Shown in pieces: positions 6,162 to 12,548 of a stretch of DNA of 12,548 nt. This DNA is from CBDUBS01 sp965365445. GTDB taxonomy: Bacteria; Bacteroidota; Rhodothermia; Rhodothermales; DASSAV01. The notes beneath the pieces were generated by a model. That model did not search any database, was not told the origin of the DNA, and saw nothing but the letters and a program-made list of their open reading frames with translations. The stretch is taken from the NCBI GenBank assembly GCA_965365445.1, contig CBDUBS010000100.1, forward strand, positions 1-12,548, read 5' to 3'. How positions within the stretch are numbered: the first letter of the stretch is position 1; each line of letters starts with the position of its first letter. The position numbers and the translations under genes are program-made.

Positions 6162-8765
6162 ATGACACTTCGGCCAGGACGAGTCCATCCGGACACGCCG
6201 TGCGTACACTGCGGACTGCCCATCGGGCCGTATCCGGTCGGCTCCGATCCGTTTTTCTGTTGCACCGGATGCGCGCTGGTGTACGCCACGCTGCAACAGG
6301 CCGGCATGGGGGATACGTATTATCGGCTTCGTGAACTGACCCCTACCGGACGCGACCCCCGGCCGGCTGCACGGCGTCTGGACGAATTGCAGCTTTCCGA
6401 ACTCGATAGCGCTCCGTTTATCGAAGCGCATTCGCGCCCTGCCGGCGAGTCGGCCCGGCACATGGACGTATTTCTGGACGGGGTGCACTGCGCGGCGTGC
6501 GTGTGGGTGGTCGAGCAAATGCCGTACGTGCTGGACGGGGTGCACGACGCCCGTCTCGATTTGCCCCGGGCCCGCCTGTCGCTGACGTGGTCGCCCGAGC
6601 AGGTTAAACTCTCCGACATAGCCGGGTGGCTCGGACGCTTCGGGTATACGCTGTATCCTGCTTCGGCCCCCACTTCGGCGATCCGGACGTCCGCCGAGCG
6701 CCGGTTGCTACTGAAACTGGGCATTGCATGGGCGCTGGCCGGAAATGTGATGCTGCTGGCGTTCGCGTTTTACTCGGGGCTGGACGCAGCGGGGGATCCG
6801 ACGCTGGCTACGGCCGGCCGGTGGATGAGTTTTACCCTGGCCGCTCCGGCCGTACTATACGGCGGGTCCGAGTTTTTTCGGGCCGCATGGGCATCGTTGC
6901 ACGTGGCTATGCGCACCCGCCGCCTGCGCAGCCTGCACATGGATATCCCGATCTCGCTCGGTATCCTGGCGGGGTTTCTGCACAGTGCGTGGGCTACCGT
7001 TACCGGCGCGGGCGAGATCTGGTTCGACTCCATCACCGTGCTGATTGCGGCGCTTCTCACGGCCCGGTGGCTTCAACTGCGCAGCCGACGCCTGGCCGGA
7101 GATGCGACCGAACGGCTGCTGGCTCTGCTGCCGTCCATGGTGCGGCTGGTAATGGACGATGGTTCGGTGGCCGTGGTGCGGATCGATGAAATAGCGACCG
7201 GCGACCTCATCGAAGCGCCTGCCGGAGAGGTGTTTCCGGTTGACGGACGTGTGGAGAAGGGTACATCAACCGTCAACAACGCCGTTCTGACGGGTGAAAG
7301 CCGGCCCGTGCCGGTGGAGCCCGATTCCCGGGTTCAGGCGGGCGCTACCAACCTGAGCGCCACCCTGCGGATTCGGGTCGAACGAACCGGCGATGCAACC
7401 CGGGTGGGCAAGCTGCTCGCGTGGATCCGAAGTCAGGAAGGTCGGCGGGCGCCCGTCGTGCTGCTGGCCGACCGCCTGGGGGGGTATTTCGTGCTGACCG
7501 TGCTGTTGCTGGCGGCCGGGACGGCCCTGCTCTGGTGGCGTCTGGAACCTTCGGAAATGCTTACGCATGTAGTGGCGCTGCTGGTGATAACGTGCCCGTG
7601 CGCGCTGGGGATGGCCACTCCGCTGGCTATGACCGTAGCCGCAGGGCAGGCGGCGCGGGCGGGCATCTTCATTAAGAACGATGAAGCCACCCAGCAACTG
7701 GCTGAGATAGATACCATTCTGCTGGACAAGACAGGCACCCTGACGTTTGGCCGGATGACGCTGGCCGCGTACGAAGGGGATGAGGAAGCCGTGGATCTGG
7801 CCGCCGCGCTCGAAACCGAAAGCAACCACCCGATAGGCGTATCGCTGGTGCAGGCGCGGGGCCGGTGCGTGCTTCCGGGAGCCGAACCGGAGGAGTCCCT
7901 CGAAGTACGAGGCTTTGAGGCAGAAGCCGGGCAGGGGGTCCGTGGGTGGGTAGACGGGTGCTTCGTAACCGTAGGCCGCCCGGATTGGGTGAGCACGCTA
8001 TCCGCTCCATTCCCTTCGGCGTTCGAAGCCGCTATCGGAAGGTACGTGGGCGCCGGGTATACCCCTGTGACCGTAGCCGTGGACGGACAGCCGCGCGCGG
8101 TACTGGCGCTGGGCGATCGCCTGCGGCCATCTTCCGCCGACCTGGTGAGTGCGTTGCAGAAAGAAGGGTTTGAGGTGTACGTCGTCTCCGGCGATCACAA
8201 CGAGGTAGCAAGAGCCGTCGCCGGCCAACTGGGCATCCCCGACGGGGGCGTCAGAGGAGACGCCTCGCCGGAGGACAAGCAGGAGTTTGTACATGAGCTT
8301 CGTTCCGCCGGGAAGCACATCGCCATGATCGGCGACGGGGTGAACGATGCGGCCGCCCTTCAGGCGGCCCATGTCGGAATTGCCGTACAGGGGGGAAGCT
8401 CGGCCAGCATGGTAGCCGCGGACGTGTTTCTGACCCGCTCGGGGCTGCGCCCGGTGATGGAATCCATTTACGGCGCCCGCCGGGTGATGCGGGTGGTTCG
8501 CCGAAACCTGAGCCTGTCGCTGGTATACAACCTGCTCGGGGCCACGGCAGCCATAGCCGGGCTCGTTACGCCGCTTGCGGCAGCCGTGGCTATGCCCGTC
8601 AGCTCGCTGCTCGTGGTGGCTTCGTCCGTCTGGCAGCGGTCGTTTACGTTCCAGCCGCTCTCGTATTACGAAGAAGACACAGACGGGAGGCCGGAAACCT
8701 CCGGGGAGCCGATCGGCTCCGAAACCGTTGAAGAAGGTCGTTCGCCGGCGGCGCTCGGAAGATAA
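6162..8765 (+). CDS. ccoI: Copper-translocating P1B-type ATPase for cbb3 assembly (CcoI/FixI family)
   Basis: CcoI exports copper across the inner membrane for insertion into the CuB site of CcoN. The 867-residue product starts with a Cys-rich segment, CVHC at 14-17 and FCCTGC at 32-37, as seen in FixI-type pumps. A heavy-metal-associated domain with Cys110-Ala-Ala-Cys113 follows. Core motifs are all present: TGES (377-380), the transport motif CPC (478-480), the phosphorylation site Asp522 in DKTGT, HP at 556-557, and GDGVND (724-729). Membrane helices flank these as expected. A polar tail (about 835-867) extends past the last helix. The gene sits between ccoH and ccoS, which supports CcoI over a general CopA detoxification pump. 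GAGAAG just before the start is a weak Shine-Dalgarno. Confidence 0.95.
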   Translation: MTLRPGRVHPDTPCVHCGLPIGPYPVGSDPFFCCTGCALVYATLQQAGMGDTYYRLRELTPTGRDPRPAARRLDELQLSELDSAPFIEAHSRPAGESARHMDVFLDGVHCAACVWVVEQMPYVLDGVHDARLDLPRARLSLTWSPEQVKLSDIAGWLGRFGYTLYPASAPTSAIRTSAERRLLLKLGIAWALAGNVMLLAFAFYSGLDAAGDPTLATAGRWMSFTLAAPAVLYGGSEFFRAAWASLHVAMRTRRLRSLHMDIPISLGILAGFLHSAWATVTGAGEIWFDSITVLIAALLTARWLQLRSRRLAGDATERLLALLPSMVRLVMDDGSVAVVRIDEIATGDLIEAPAGEVFPVDGRVEKGTSTVNNAVLTGESRPVPVEPDSRVQAGATNLSATLRIRVERTGDATRVGKLLAWIRSQEGRRAPVVLLADRLGGYFVLTVLLLAAGTALLWWRLEPSEMLTHVVALLVITCPCALGMATPLAMTVAAGQAARAGIFIKNDEATQQLAEIDTILLDKTGTLTFGRMTLAAYEGDEEAVDLAAALETESNHPIGVSLVQARGRCVLPGAEPEESLEVRGFEAEAGQGVRGWVDGCFVTVGRPDWVSTLSAPFPSAFEAAIGRYVGAGYTPVTVAVDGQPRAVLALGDRLRPSSADLVSALQKEGFEVYVVSGDHNEVARAVAGQLGIPDGGVRGDASPEDKQEFVHELRSAGKHIAMIGDGVNDAAALQAAHVGIAVQGGSSASMVAADVFLTRSGLRPVMESIYGARRVMRVVRRNLSLSLVYNLLGATAAIAGLVTPLAAAVAMPVSSLLVVASSVWQRSFTFQPLSYYEEDTDGRPETSGEPIGSETVEEGRSPAALGR

Positions 8766-8789
8766 GCCGCACCTTACCTGGGTTCAGCT

Positions 8790-8984
8790 ATGTCCGTACT
8801 GTACTTTCTGGTCCCGCTCGCTATTTTGCTGGCAGCGGCAGGCGTAGGAGGCTTTTTCTGGGCCGTGCGCACGGGGCAGTTCGACGACGTGCAAACGCCC
8901 GGCATCCGCGTACTGCTCGACGACGAGCCCGGCCCGGCATCCGAGGCGCACCCTGAATCCCCCCGAAACCCCTCGAAGCGGTAG
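8790..8984 (+). CDS. ccoS: cbb3 oxidase maturation protein CcoS
   Basis: The 64-residue product has an N-terminal membrane helix (about 4-25) followed by the family signature TGQFDDVQTPGIRVLLDDE (28-46) and a polar Pro-rich tail. CcoS is required for insertion of hemes b and copper into CcoN in Rhodobacter. It begins 24 bases after ccoI and ends 20 bases before hemN, so the three genes are probably co-transcribed. Confidence 0.93.
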   Translation: MSVLYFLVPLAILLAAAGVGGFFWAVRTGQFDDVQTPGIRVLLDDEPGPASEAHPESPRNPSKR

Positions 8985-9004
8985 CGGCCGTTTCCGTCTA
9001 GCTT

Positions 9005-10402
9005 ATGGAAGGTCTTTCGTATCCCGTCGATTCGCTGCTGGTGAGCCGGTACAATTTACCCGGACCCCGGTATACCAGCTACCCGACGGCTCCGCAGTTT
9101 ACCGACCGGTTCGGCCCGGAGGAATACCTGGAAGAACTCGGGCGCTCCAATGTCGGTCCGATCCAGCGGGCGCTTTCCCTGTACCTGCATCTTCCATTTT
9201 GCCGATCGCTCTGCTACTACTGCGGCTGCCACATGATGGTGACCCACCGGCCCGAGAAGATAGAAGGGTATCTCGGTTACCTCGGGCGCGAAATGGACCT
9301 GGCAGCCGCTGCCATCGATACGGATCGTCCGGTGCATCAGGTACACTGGGGCGGGGGCACCCCTACGTACCTTTCCGCCGGGCAGATCCGGCGGCTCATG
9401 GAGGGCCTCGGTCGCCGCTTCAGGATCGTACCGGAGGCCGAAATCAGCATCGAGGCCGACCCGCGGGGCCTGACCGACGATCGGTTGGTTGCCATACGGG
9501 AGGCGGGCTTCAACCGCATCAGCTTCGGCATACAGGATTTCGACGAGCGGGTTCAATCCGCCATCGGGCGGGTTCAACCGCTCGAAGTAGTGGAACGAGT
9601 CGTTTCCGAGAGCCGTCGCCTCGGGTTTGAAGGGATTTCATTCGATCTGATTTACGGGTTGCCGTACCAGAGCGTGGCATCGTACGAGAAAACGCTGGAG
9701 CTTGTCATTCGCCTCGCTCCGGACCGTATCTCGCTGTTCAGCTACGCCCACGTACCCTGGCTGAAAAAGCATCAGGAGGTCATTCCGGTGGACGCCCTCC
9801 CCTCTCCGGAAACCAAGATGCGTATTTTCACCCGGGCCATCGAAGTGCTGACCGGCCGGGGCGGATACCGCCACATCGGTATGGACCATTTTGCCCGACC
9901 GGAAGACAGCCTGTGCCGGGCACAGGACGAGGGCGACCTGTACCGAAATTTTCAGGGGTACTCCACCCATGCCGGAAGTGACATGCTGGCCTTCGGCATT
10001 TCGGGCATCAGCCAGCTCGAGTGGAGCTACGCCCAGAACGTGAAAGACCTGCCCTCTTATACGGCCGCCCTGGATGAGGGTACGTTACCCATTCAGCGCG
10101 GCCTTCGCCTGACGGCCGAGGACCAGCTCCGGCGCTACGTCATTACGCGGTTGATGTGCGATTTCGGACTGAGCAAGCACGACGTCGAGCGTCGATTCGA
10201 GGTCGGTTTCGACGAGCATTTTGCAGAGGCCCTGAAAGGGCTGGAAAGCCTGGAACGGGACGGCCTCGTACGGATCGACGGTGACCGGATCGAGGCAACC
10301 GGCGTCGGGCGGCTCCTGATCCGCAACGTGGCTATGTTGTTCGACGCCTATCTGGCTCCGGCCGGTGAAAAGGCCGGTCCACGTTTTTCCCAGACGGTGT
10401 AA
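9005..10402 (+). CDS. hemN: Oxygen-independent coproporphyrinogen III oxidase/dehydrogenase (HemN, radical SAM)
   Basis: HemN decarboxylates coproporphyrinogen III to protoporphyrinogen IX without oxygen, using S-adenosylmethionine and a [4Fe-4S] cluster in the cytoplasm. The 465-residue product has the N-terminal SRYNLPGPRYTSYPTAPQF region typical of true HemN rather than HemW. It has the cluster motif Cys66-x3-Cys70-x2-Cys73 followed by Cys75. It also has GGGTP at 116-120 for SAM binding, NRISFGIQDFD (170-180) and DLIYGLPYQ (214-222). A HemN C-terminal domain follows. Length is normal for the family. The position right after ccoS suggests heme supply coordinated with cbb3 assembly under low oxygen. 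No Shine-Dalgarno is visible before the ATG. Confidence 0.96.
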   Translation: MEGLSYPVDSLLVSRYNLPGPRYTSYPTAPQFTDRFGPEEYLEELGRSNVGPIQRALSLYLHLPFCRSLCYYCGCHMMVTHRPEKIEGYLGYLGREMDLAAAAIDTDRPVHQVHWGGGTPTYLSAGQIRRLMEGLGRRFRIVPEAEISIEADPRGLTDDRLVAIREAGFNRISFGIQDFDERVQSAIGRVQPLEVVERVVSESRRLGFEGISFDLIYGLPYQSVASYEKTLELVIRLAPDRISLFSYAHVPWLKKHQEVIPVDALPSPETKMRIFTRAIEVLTGRGGYRHIGMDHFARPEDSLCRAQDEGDLYRNFQGYSTHAGSDMLAFGISGISQLEWSYAQNVKDLPSYTAALDEGTLPIQRGLRLTAEDQLRRYVITRLMCDFGLSKHDVERRFEVGFDEHFAEALKGLESLERDGLVRIDGDRIEATGVGRLLIRNVAMLFDAYLAPAGEKAGPRFSQTV

Positions 10403-10415
10403 CTTTTTATCTTCG
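10385..10415 (+). promoter_or_regulatory. Candidate Bacteroidota-type promoter upstream of the FN3 gene
   Basis: TTTT at 10385-10388 and TATCTTCG at 10408-10415 are separated by exactly 19 bases. The Bacteroidota primary sigma consensus is TTTG-N19-TAnnTTTG; this matches three of four and five of six fixed positions. It overlaps the end of hemN and would leave a leader of roughly 90 bases before the ATG at 10510. Chance matches of this quality occur, so confidence is low. Confidence 0.3.
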
Positions 10416-10509
10416 AGCCACACGGACGCCCCGGCGATCATGTAGTTTTATGCCGCCGGGATAAATACCGACGAAACGGTTCATCTTTCCAGACGAAGTC
10501 AATACGGCC

Positions 10510-11424
10510 ATGCCAGATGCTTCTCTCCGGCCATCCGGAGTATCGACCCCTTCCGACCATACGGCAGCGTCACCTCGTCTGCTTGCTCCCCGGGGCGATG
10601 TACCCCCCGCCAACGGCAAACTGGAGTTCAGGTGGCAGGAGGTAGCCGATACCTCCGGCTACTGGCTTGAAATAGCCGGAGACGCCGCGTTCAGCGACCT
10701 CGTGTTCGACACGTTCATCGGACGGGGAGACCGCCTTTCCATCGCTCTGCCCGTTTCCGAGCCATCCCGGGAGCTTTTCTGGCGTATGCGGAGCCGCAGC
10801 GACTCCGGGTGGGGAGCTTTCAGCGAACCCGTGCCCTTTCGGCCCGGCGTCGAGGCGGCGCCGGTTGAAGGGGCCCGAGCCGTCACTGCGCCCGTCATAG
10901 AGGCGCCCGCCCAACCGGACTCCGCGCCCTCCGAGGCGCAGCCCTTGCAGCCTGCAGGCGGGGTCCCGGCGGATTCGGCGGCCCTGGTCCTGAGCTGGTC
11001 GCCGAAGCCGGGCGCAAGAAACTACCGGGTGCAGGTGGCTGCCGAGGAACGGTTCGAGCGCCTGATGTTCGATGCGCCGGTCGGGGCGCGAACCGACGTT
11101 ACGTTATATGATCTCCTTCCGGAGAACGGGCGTACGTTTTACTGGCGTGTAAGCGCTCAGCCTGATCATGGGGATGCTGCCTGGAGCGAAGCGGCTCGTT
11201 TCAAATCGGCGTCGATCGAGGAAGTCCAGGGCCACGAGCGGGCCCAATACGAGGCGGCGGTACAGGCCAGGCGTCGGGAGGGCGTGCGACACGAAGCAGC
11301 GCCCGAACCGTTGGGCGCCGAAGGTCTTACGAGCAACAGGCTCGTGAGCGCCACTCTGGCCGTCATGCTCATCTCCTTCATTATCATGGTGGCTGCCACG
11401 TTCATCCTGGCTACCGGCATATGA
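10510..11424 (+). CDS. Hypothetical tail-anchored protein with two fibronectin-III-like modules
   Basis: I do not recognise a named family for this 304-residue protein. Two related modules are visible. Module A is at about 24-112 (LEFRWQEVADTSGYWLEIA, FSDLVFDT, FWRMRSRSDSGWGAFSE). Module B is at about 156-234 (LVLSWSPKPGARNYRVQVA, FERLMFD, YWRVSAQ, AAWSEAARF). The shared Trp and Tyr pattern is that of fibronectin type III-like beta sandwiches. A Pro/Ala-rich linker (113-155) separates them. A charged segment (235-275) leads to one C-terminal membrane helix (about 279-300). There is no N-terminal signal peptide, so as read the modules would stay in the cytoplasm. The start at 10510 gives a Ser/Pro-rich leader of about 23 residues. 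It lies 107 bases after hemN and 61 before the next gene. The reading frame is well supported; function is unknown. Confidence 0.75.
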   Translation: MPDASLRPSGVSTPSDHTAASPRLLAPRGDVPPANGKLEFRWQEVADTSGYWLEIAGDAAFSDLVFDTFIGRGDRLSIALPVSEPSRELFWRMRSRSDSGWGAFSEPVPFRPGVEAAPVEGARAVTAPVIEAPAQPDSAPSEAQPLQPAGGVPADSAALVLSWSPKPGARNYRVQVAAEERFERLMFDAPVGARTDVTLYDLLPENGRTFYWRVSAQPDHGDAAWSEAARFKSASIEEVQGHERAQYEAAVQARRREGVRHEAAPEPLGAEGLTSNRLVSATLAVMLISFIIMVAATFILATGI

Positions 11425-11485
11425 CCCGGTCCGGATGCTTCGACTCGGGGGCTCCGCACGTTCACCCTGTACGACACACGACGGC

Positions 11486-11962
11486 ATGCTGATTCTAAAA
11501 ACGATCCTCGTCATTCTCCACATCGTAACGGCCGCCGCCTGGTTCGGCATCGGACTGCGGATCGTTGCTCCGGCGCGGCTGCTGCCCGCCCTCGACGCGG
11601 CAGCGGCCCGGCAGGTGGCAGGGGAAGGGCTCCAGGCCGCCCGGCTGATGAGTCTGTTCATCGTGCTGACGTTTCTGTTCGGGCTGGGGGCCTTTTTTGC
11701 CGGCGGGGGCTTTACCGCGTACGGCCCGGCCTACCATACGAGCCTGCTGCTCATCCTGGTGCTGACAGGCGTGCAACTCGGGCTCGTCCACCGGGCCTGG
11801 ACGCGTATTTCGGCAGCGGTATCGGGTGGAGGAAGTACGGCCGAAGCAGTTACGAGAGGGCGCAAGCGCCTCGGGATGGGGATGGGCATCGGGCACCTGT
11901 TGTGGTTCGTCATTCTGTGCCTGATGTTCTGGAACAGCTTCGTCGCCGGAACCGGGGTGTAA
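11486..11962 (+). CDS. Small four-helix membrane protein with several histidines
   Basis: The 158-residue product has four predicted membrane helices (about 3-28, 52-74, 83-105, 130-152). Histidines are His12 (ILHIVTAAAWFG), His84, His102 and His137 (GIGHLLWF), mostly in or beside helices. The first helix resembles the opening of HemJ- and CopD-like small membrane proteins, which may bind heme or copper. The rest is not close enough for me to assign either. The frame is open upstream to 11435, but I chose the ATG at 11486 because it immediately precedes the first helix. As the last gene of the cluster, after cbb3 and hemN, a heme- or copper-related role is reasonable but inferred only from context. 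Confidence 0.75.
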   Translation: MLILKTILVILHIVTAAAWFGIGLRIVAPARLLPALDAAAARQVAGEGLQAARLMSLFIVLTFLFGLGAFFAGGGFTAYGPAYHTSLLLILVLTGVQLGLVHRAWTRISAAVSGGGSTAEAVTRGRKRLGMGMGIGHLLWFVILCLMFWNSFVAGTGV

Positions 11963-11979
11963 GAAACGGTCCGGTTCCG
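11947..11979 (+). repeat. Perfect 9-base inverted repeat spanning the stop codon
   Basis: CGGAACCGG at 11947-11955 pairs with CCGGTTCCG at 11971-11979 around a 15-base loop that contains the TAA stop codon at 11960-11962. It lies five bases before the main terminator hairpin. It could assist termination or protect the 3' end, or simply be chance in GC-rich DNA. Confidence 0.4.
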
Positions 11980-11984
11980 AAACT

Positions 11985-12020
11985 AAAATGGGGTGAGACC
12001 TTGCGGTCTCACCCCATTTT
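11985..12020. terminator. Bidirectional intrinsic terminator between convergent genes
   Basis: AAAATGGGGTGAGACC (11985-12000) is perfectly complementary to GGTCTCACCCCATTTT (12005-12020), giving a 16-base-pair stem with a TTGC loop. The A-run on one side and the T-run on the other make it functional in both directions. It lies 22 bases after the four-helix gene stop and 27 bases past the pckG stop codon on the opposite strand. Confidence 0.93.
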
Positions 12021-12047
12021 ACCTACCTACCCGTCCTTTCGGCCCGA

Positions 12048-12548
12048 TCAGGCCTTTTTCAGCCGGGTTTCCAGGGCATCGAGTTCTTCGTTGAGTTCCT
12101 GCGGCAGGCGGTCGCCGAAGGTAGCGAAGTGCTCGCGCATCAGAGGGATTTCGCTCAGCCAGGCATCCACATCCACGGCGAGGAGTTTTTCCACCTGATC
12201 CTTCGAGATGTTCAGACCCGTGAGGTCGAGGGATTCCACCGTCGGCAGGAGGCCGATCGGGGTTTCTTTGGCCTCGGCCGTGCCCTTTACGCGCTCGAAT
12301 ACCCACTTGAGCACGCGGCTGTTTTCGCCGTAACCCGGCCAGAGCCATTTGCCGTTCTCGTCCTTGCGGAACCAGTTCACGTAGAACACCTGGGGCATTT
12401 TGTCGCCGCCCTGTTTGCCCATACGGAGCCAGTGAGCGAGGTAGTCGCCCATGTGGTAGCCGCAGAAGGGCAGCATCGCCATCGGGTCGCGACGAAGCTG
12501 GCCGATCTTGCCGGCGGCGGCGGCGGTCATTTCCGAGCTCATGATCGA
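12048..12548 (-). CDS. pckG: GTP-dependent phosphoenolpyruvate carboxykinase, C-terminal part (N-terminus beyond right edge)
   Basis: The enzyme converts oxaloacetate and GTP to PEP, CO2 and GDP in gluconeogenesis or anaplerosis. The last 166 residues are visible and the frame remains open at the right edge (codons for Ser-Ile precede MSSEMTAAAAGK), so the ATG at 12542 is internal, not the start. RRDPMAMLPFCGYHMGDY, HWLRMG, FYVNWFRKDENGK, LWPGYGENSRVLKWVFERV and ETPIGLLPT are clear GTP-PEPCK signatures. Compared with the vertebrate enzyme, two guanine-stacking Phe positions are Trp (GKWLWPG) and Tyr (PGYGEN); the Asn of GEN is kept. It converges on the oxidase cluster, shares its terminator, and is functionally separate. 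Confidence 0.96.
   Translation of the reverse strand, partial: SIMSSEMTAAAAGKIGQLRRDPMAMLPFCGYHMGDYLAHWLRMGKQGGDKMPQVFYVNWFRKDENGKWLWPGYGENSRVLKWVFERVKGTAEAKETPIGLLPTVESLDLTGLNISKDQVEKLLAVDVDAWLSEIPLMREHFATFGDRLPQELNEELDALETRLKKA

Noticed and set aside
5442..6545. 367-residue antisense frame across ccoH and the ccoI start
   Set aside because: Spans two real genes and their spacer, with no motif; typical GC-rich shadow.
11435..11485. Upstream start for the four-helix protein
   Set aside because: The added 17 residues are polar and unrelated to a membrane segment; the ATG at 11486 leads directly into the first helix.

Overview
The window holds one nearly complete cbb3-type (C-family heme-copper) cytochrome oxidase locus on the plus strand. 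It runs ccoN, ccoO, ccoQ, ccoP, ccoG, ccoH, ccoI, ccoS, and continues into hemN and two genes of unknown function. A partial minus-strand regulator gene lies at the left edge, and a partial minus-strand GTP-dependent PEP carboxykinase gene at the right edge. The DNA is GC-rich. Most starts have no clear Shine-Dalgarno sequence, and one intergenic region has a plausible Bacteroidota-type promoter. Together these suggest a GC-rich member of the Bacteroidota/Rhodothermota sphere (Rhodothermus- or Salinibacter-like). This is an inference from style, not a database match.

Layout. 1-551 (minus, open at the left edge): receiver-like domain followed by the start of a GAF-like domain. The receiver has lost its phosphorylation residues. 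552-814: divergent intergenic region with an AT-rich promoter-like part and a possible 33-codon upstream ORF overlapping the ccoN start. 815-4000: structural subunits CcoN, CcoO, CcoQ and CcoP, with stop/start overlaps at O/Q and Q/P. CcoP carries only one heme-c site. 4058-8984: maturation genes ccoG (polyferredoxin), ccoH, ccoI (copper P1B-ATPase) and ccoS. 9005-10402: hemN, the oxygen-independent heme synthesis enzyme. 10510-11424: a predicted tail-anchored protein with two fibronectin-III-like modules. 11486-11962: a four-helix membrane protein with several histidines. 11985-12020: a perfect hairpin terminator serving the convergent genes. 12048-12548 (minus, open at the right edge): C-terminal quarter of pckG.

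How the genes fit together. CcoN, CcoO and CcoP form the high-affinity, proton-pumping terminal oxidase. CcoI moves copper for the CuB site. CcoG, CcoH and CcoS assist copper and heme insertion and subunit assembly. HemN lets heme be made when oxygen is scarce, the condition in which a cbb3 oxidase is used. The order NOQP-GHIS-hemN resembles the fixNOQP-fixGHIS arrangement of Proteobacteria.

The least explained parts are the degenerate receiver protein divergent to the oxidase operon, the short mono-heme CcoP, the FN3 tail-anchored protein, and the histidine-bearing four-helix protein that closes the cluster. I found no CRISPR array, tRNA, rRNA or insertion sequence. No stretch longer than 300 bases lacks a gene.
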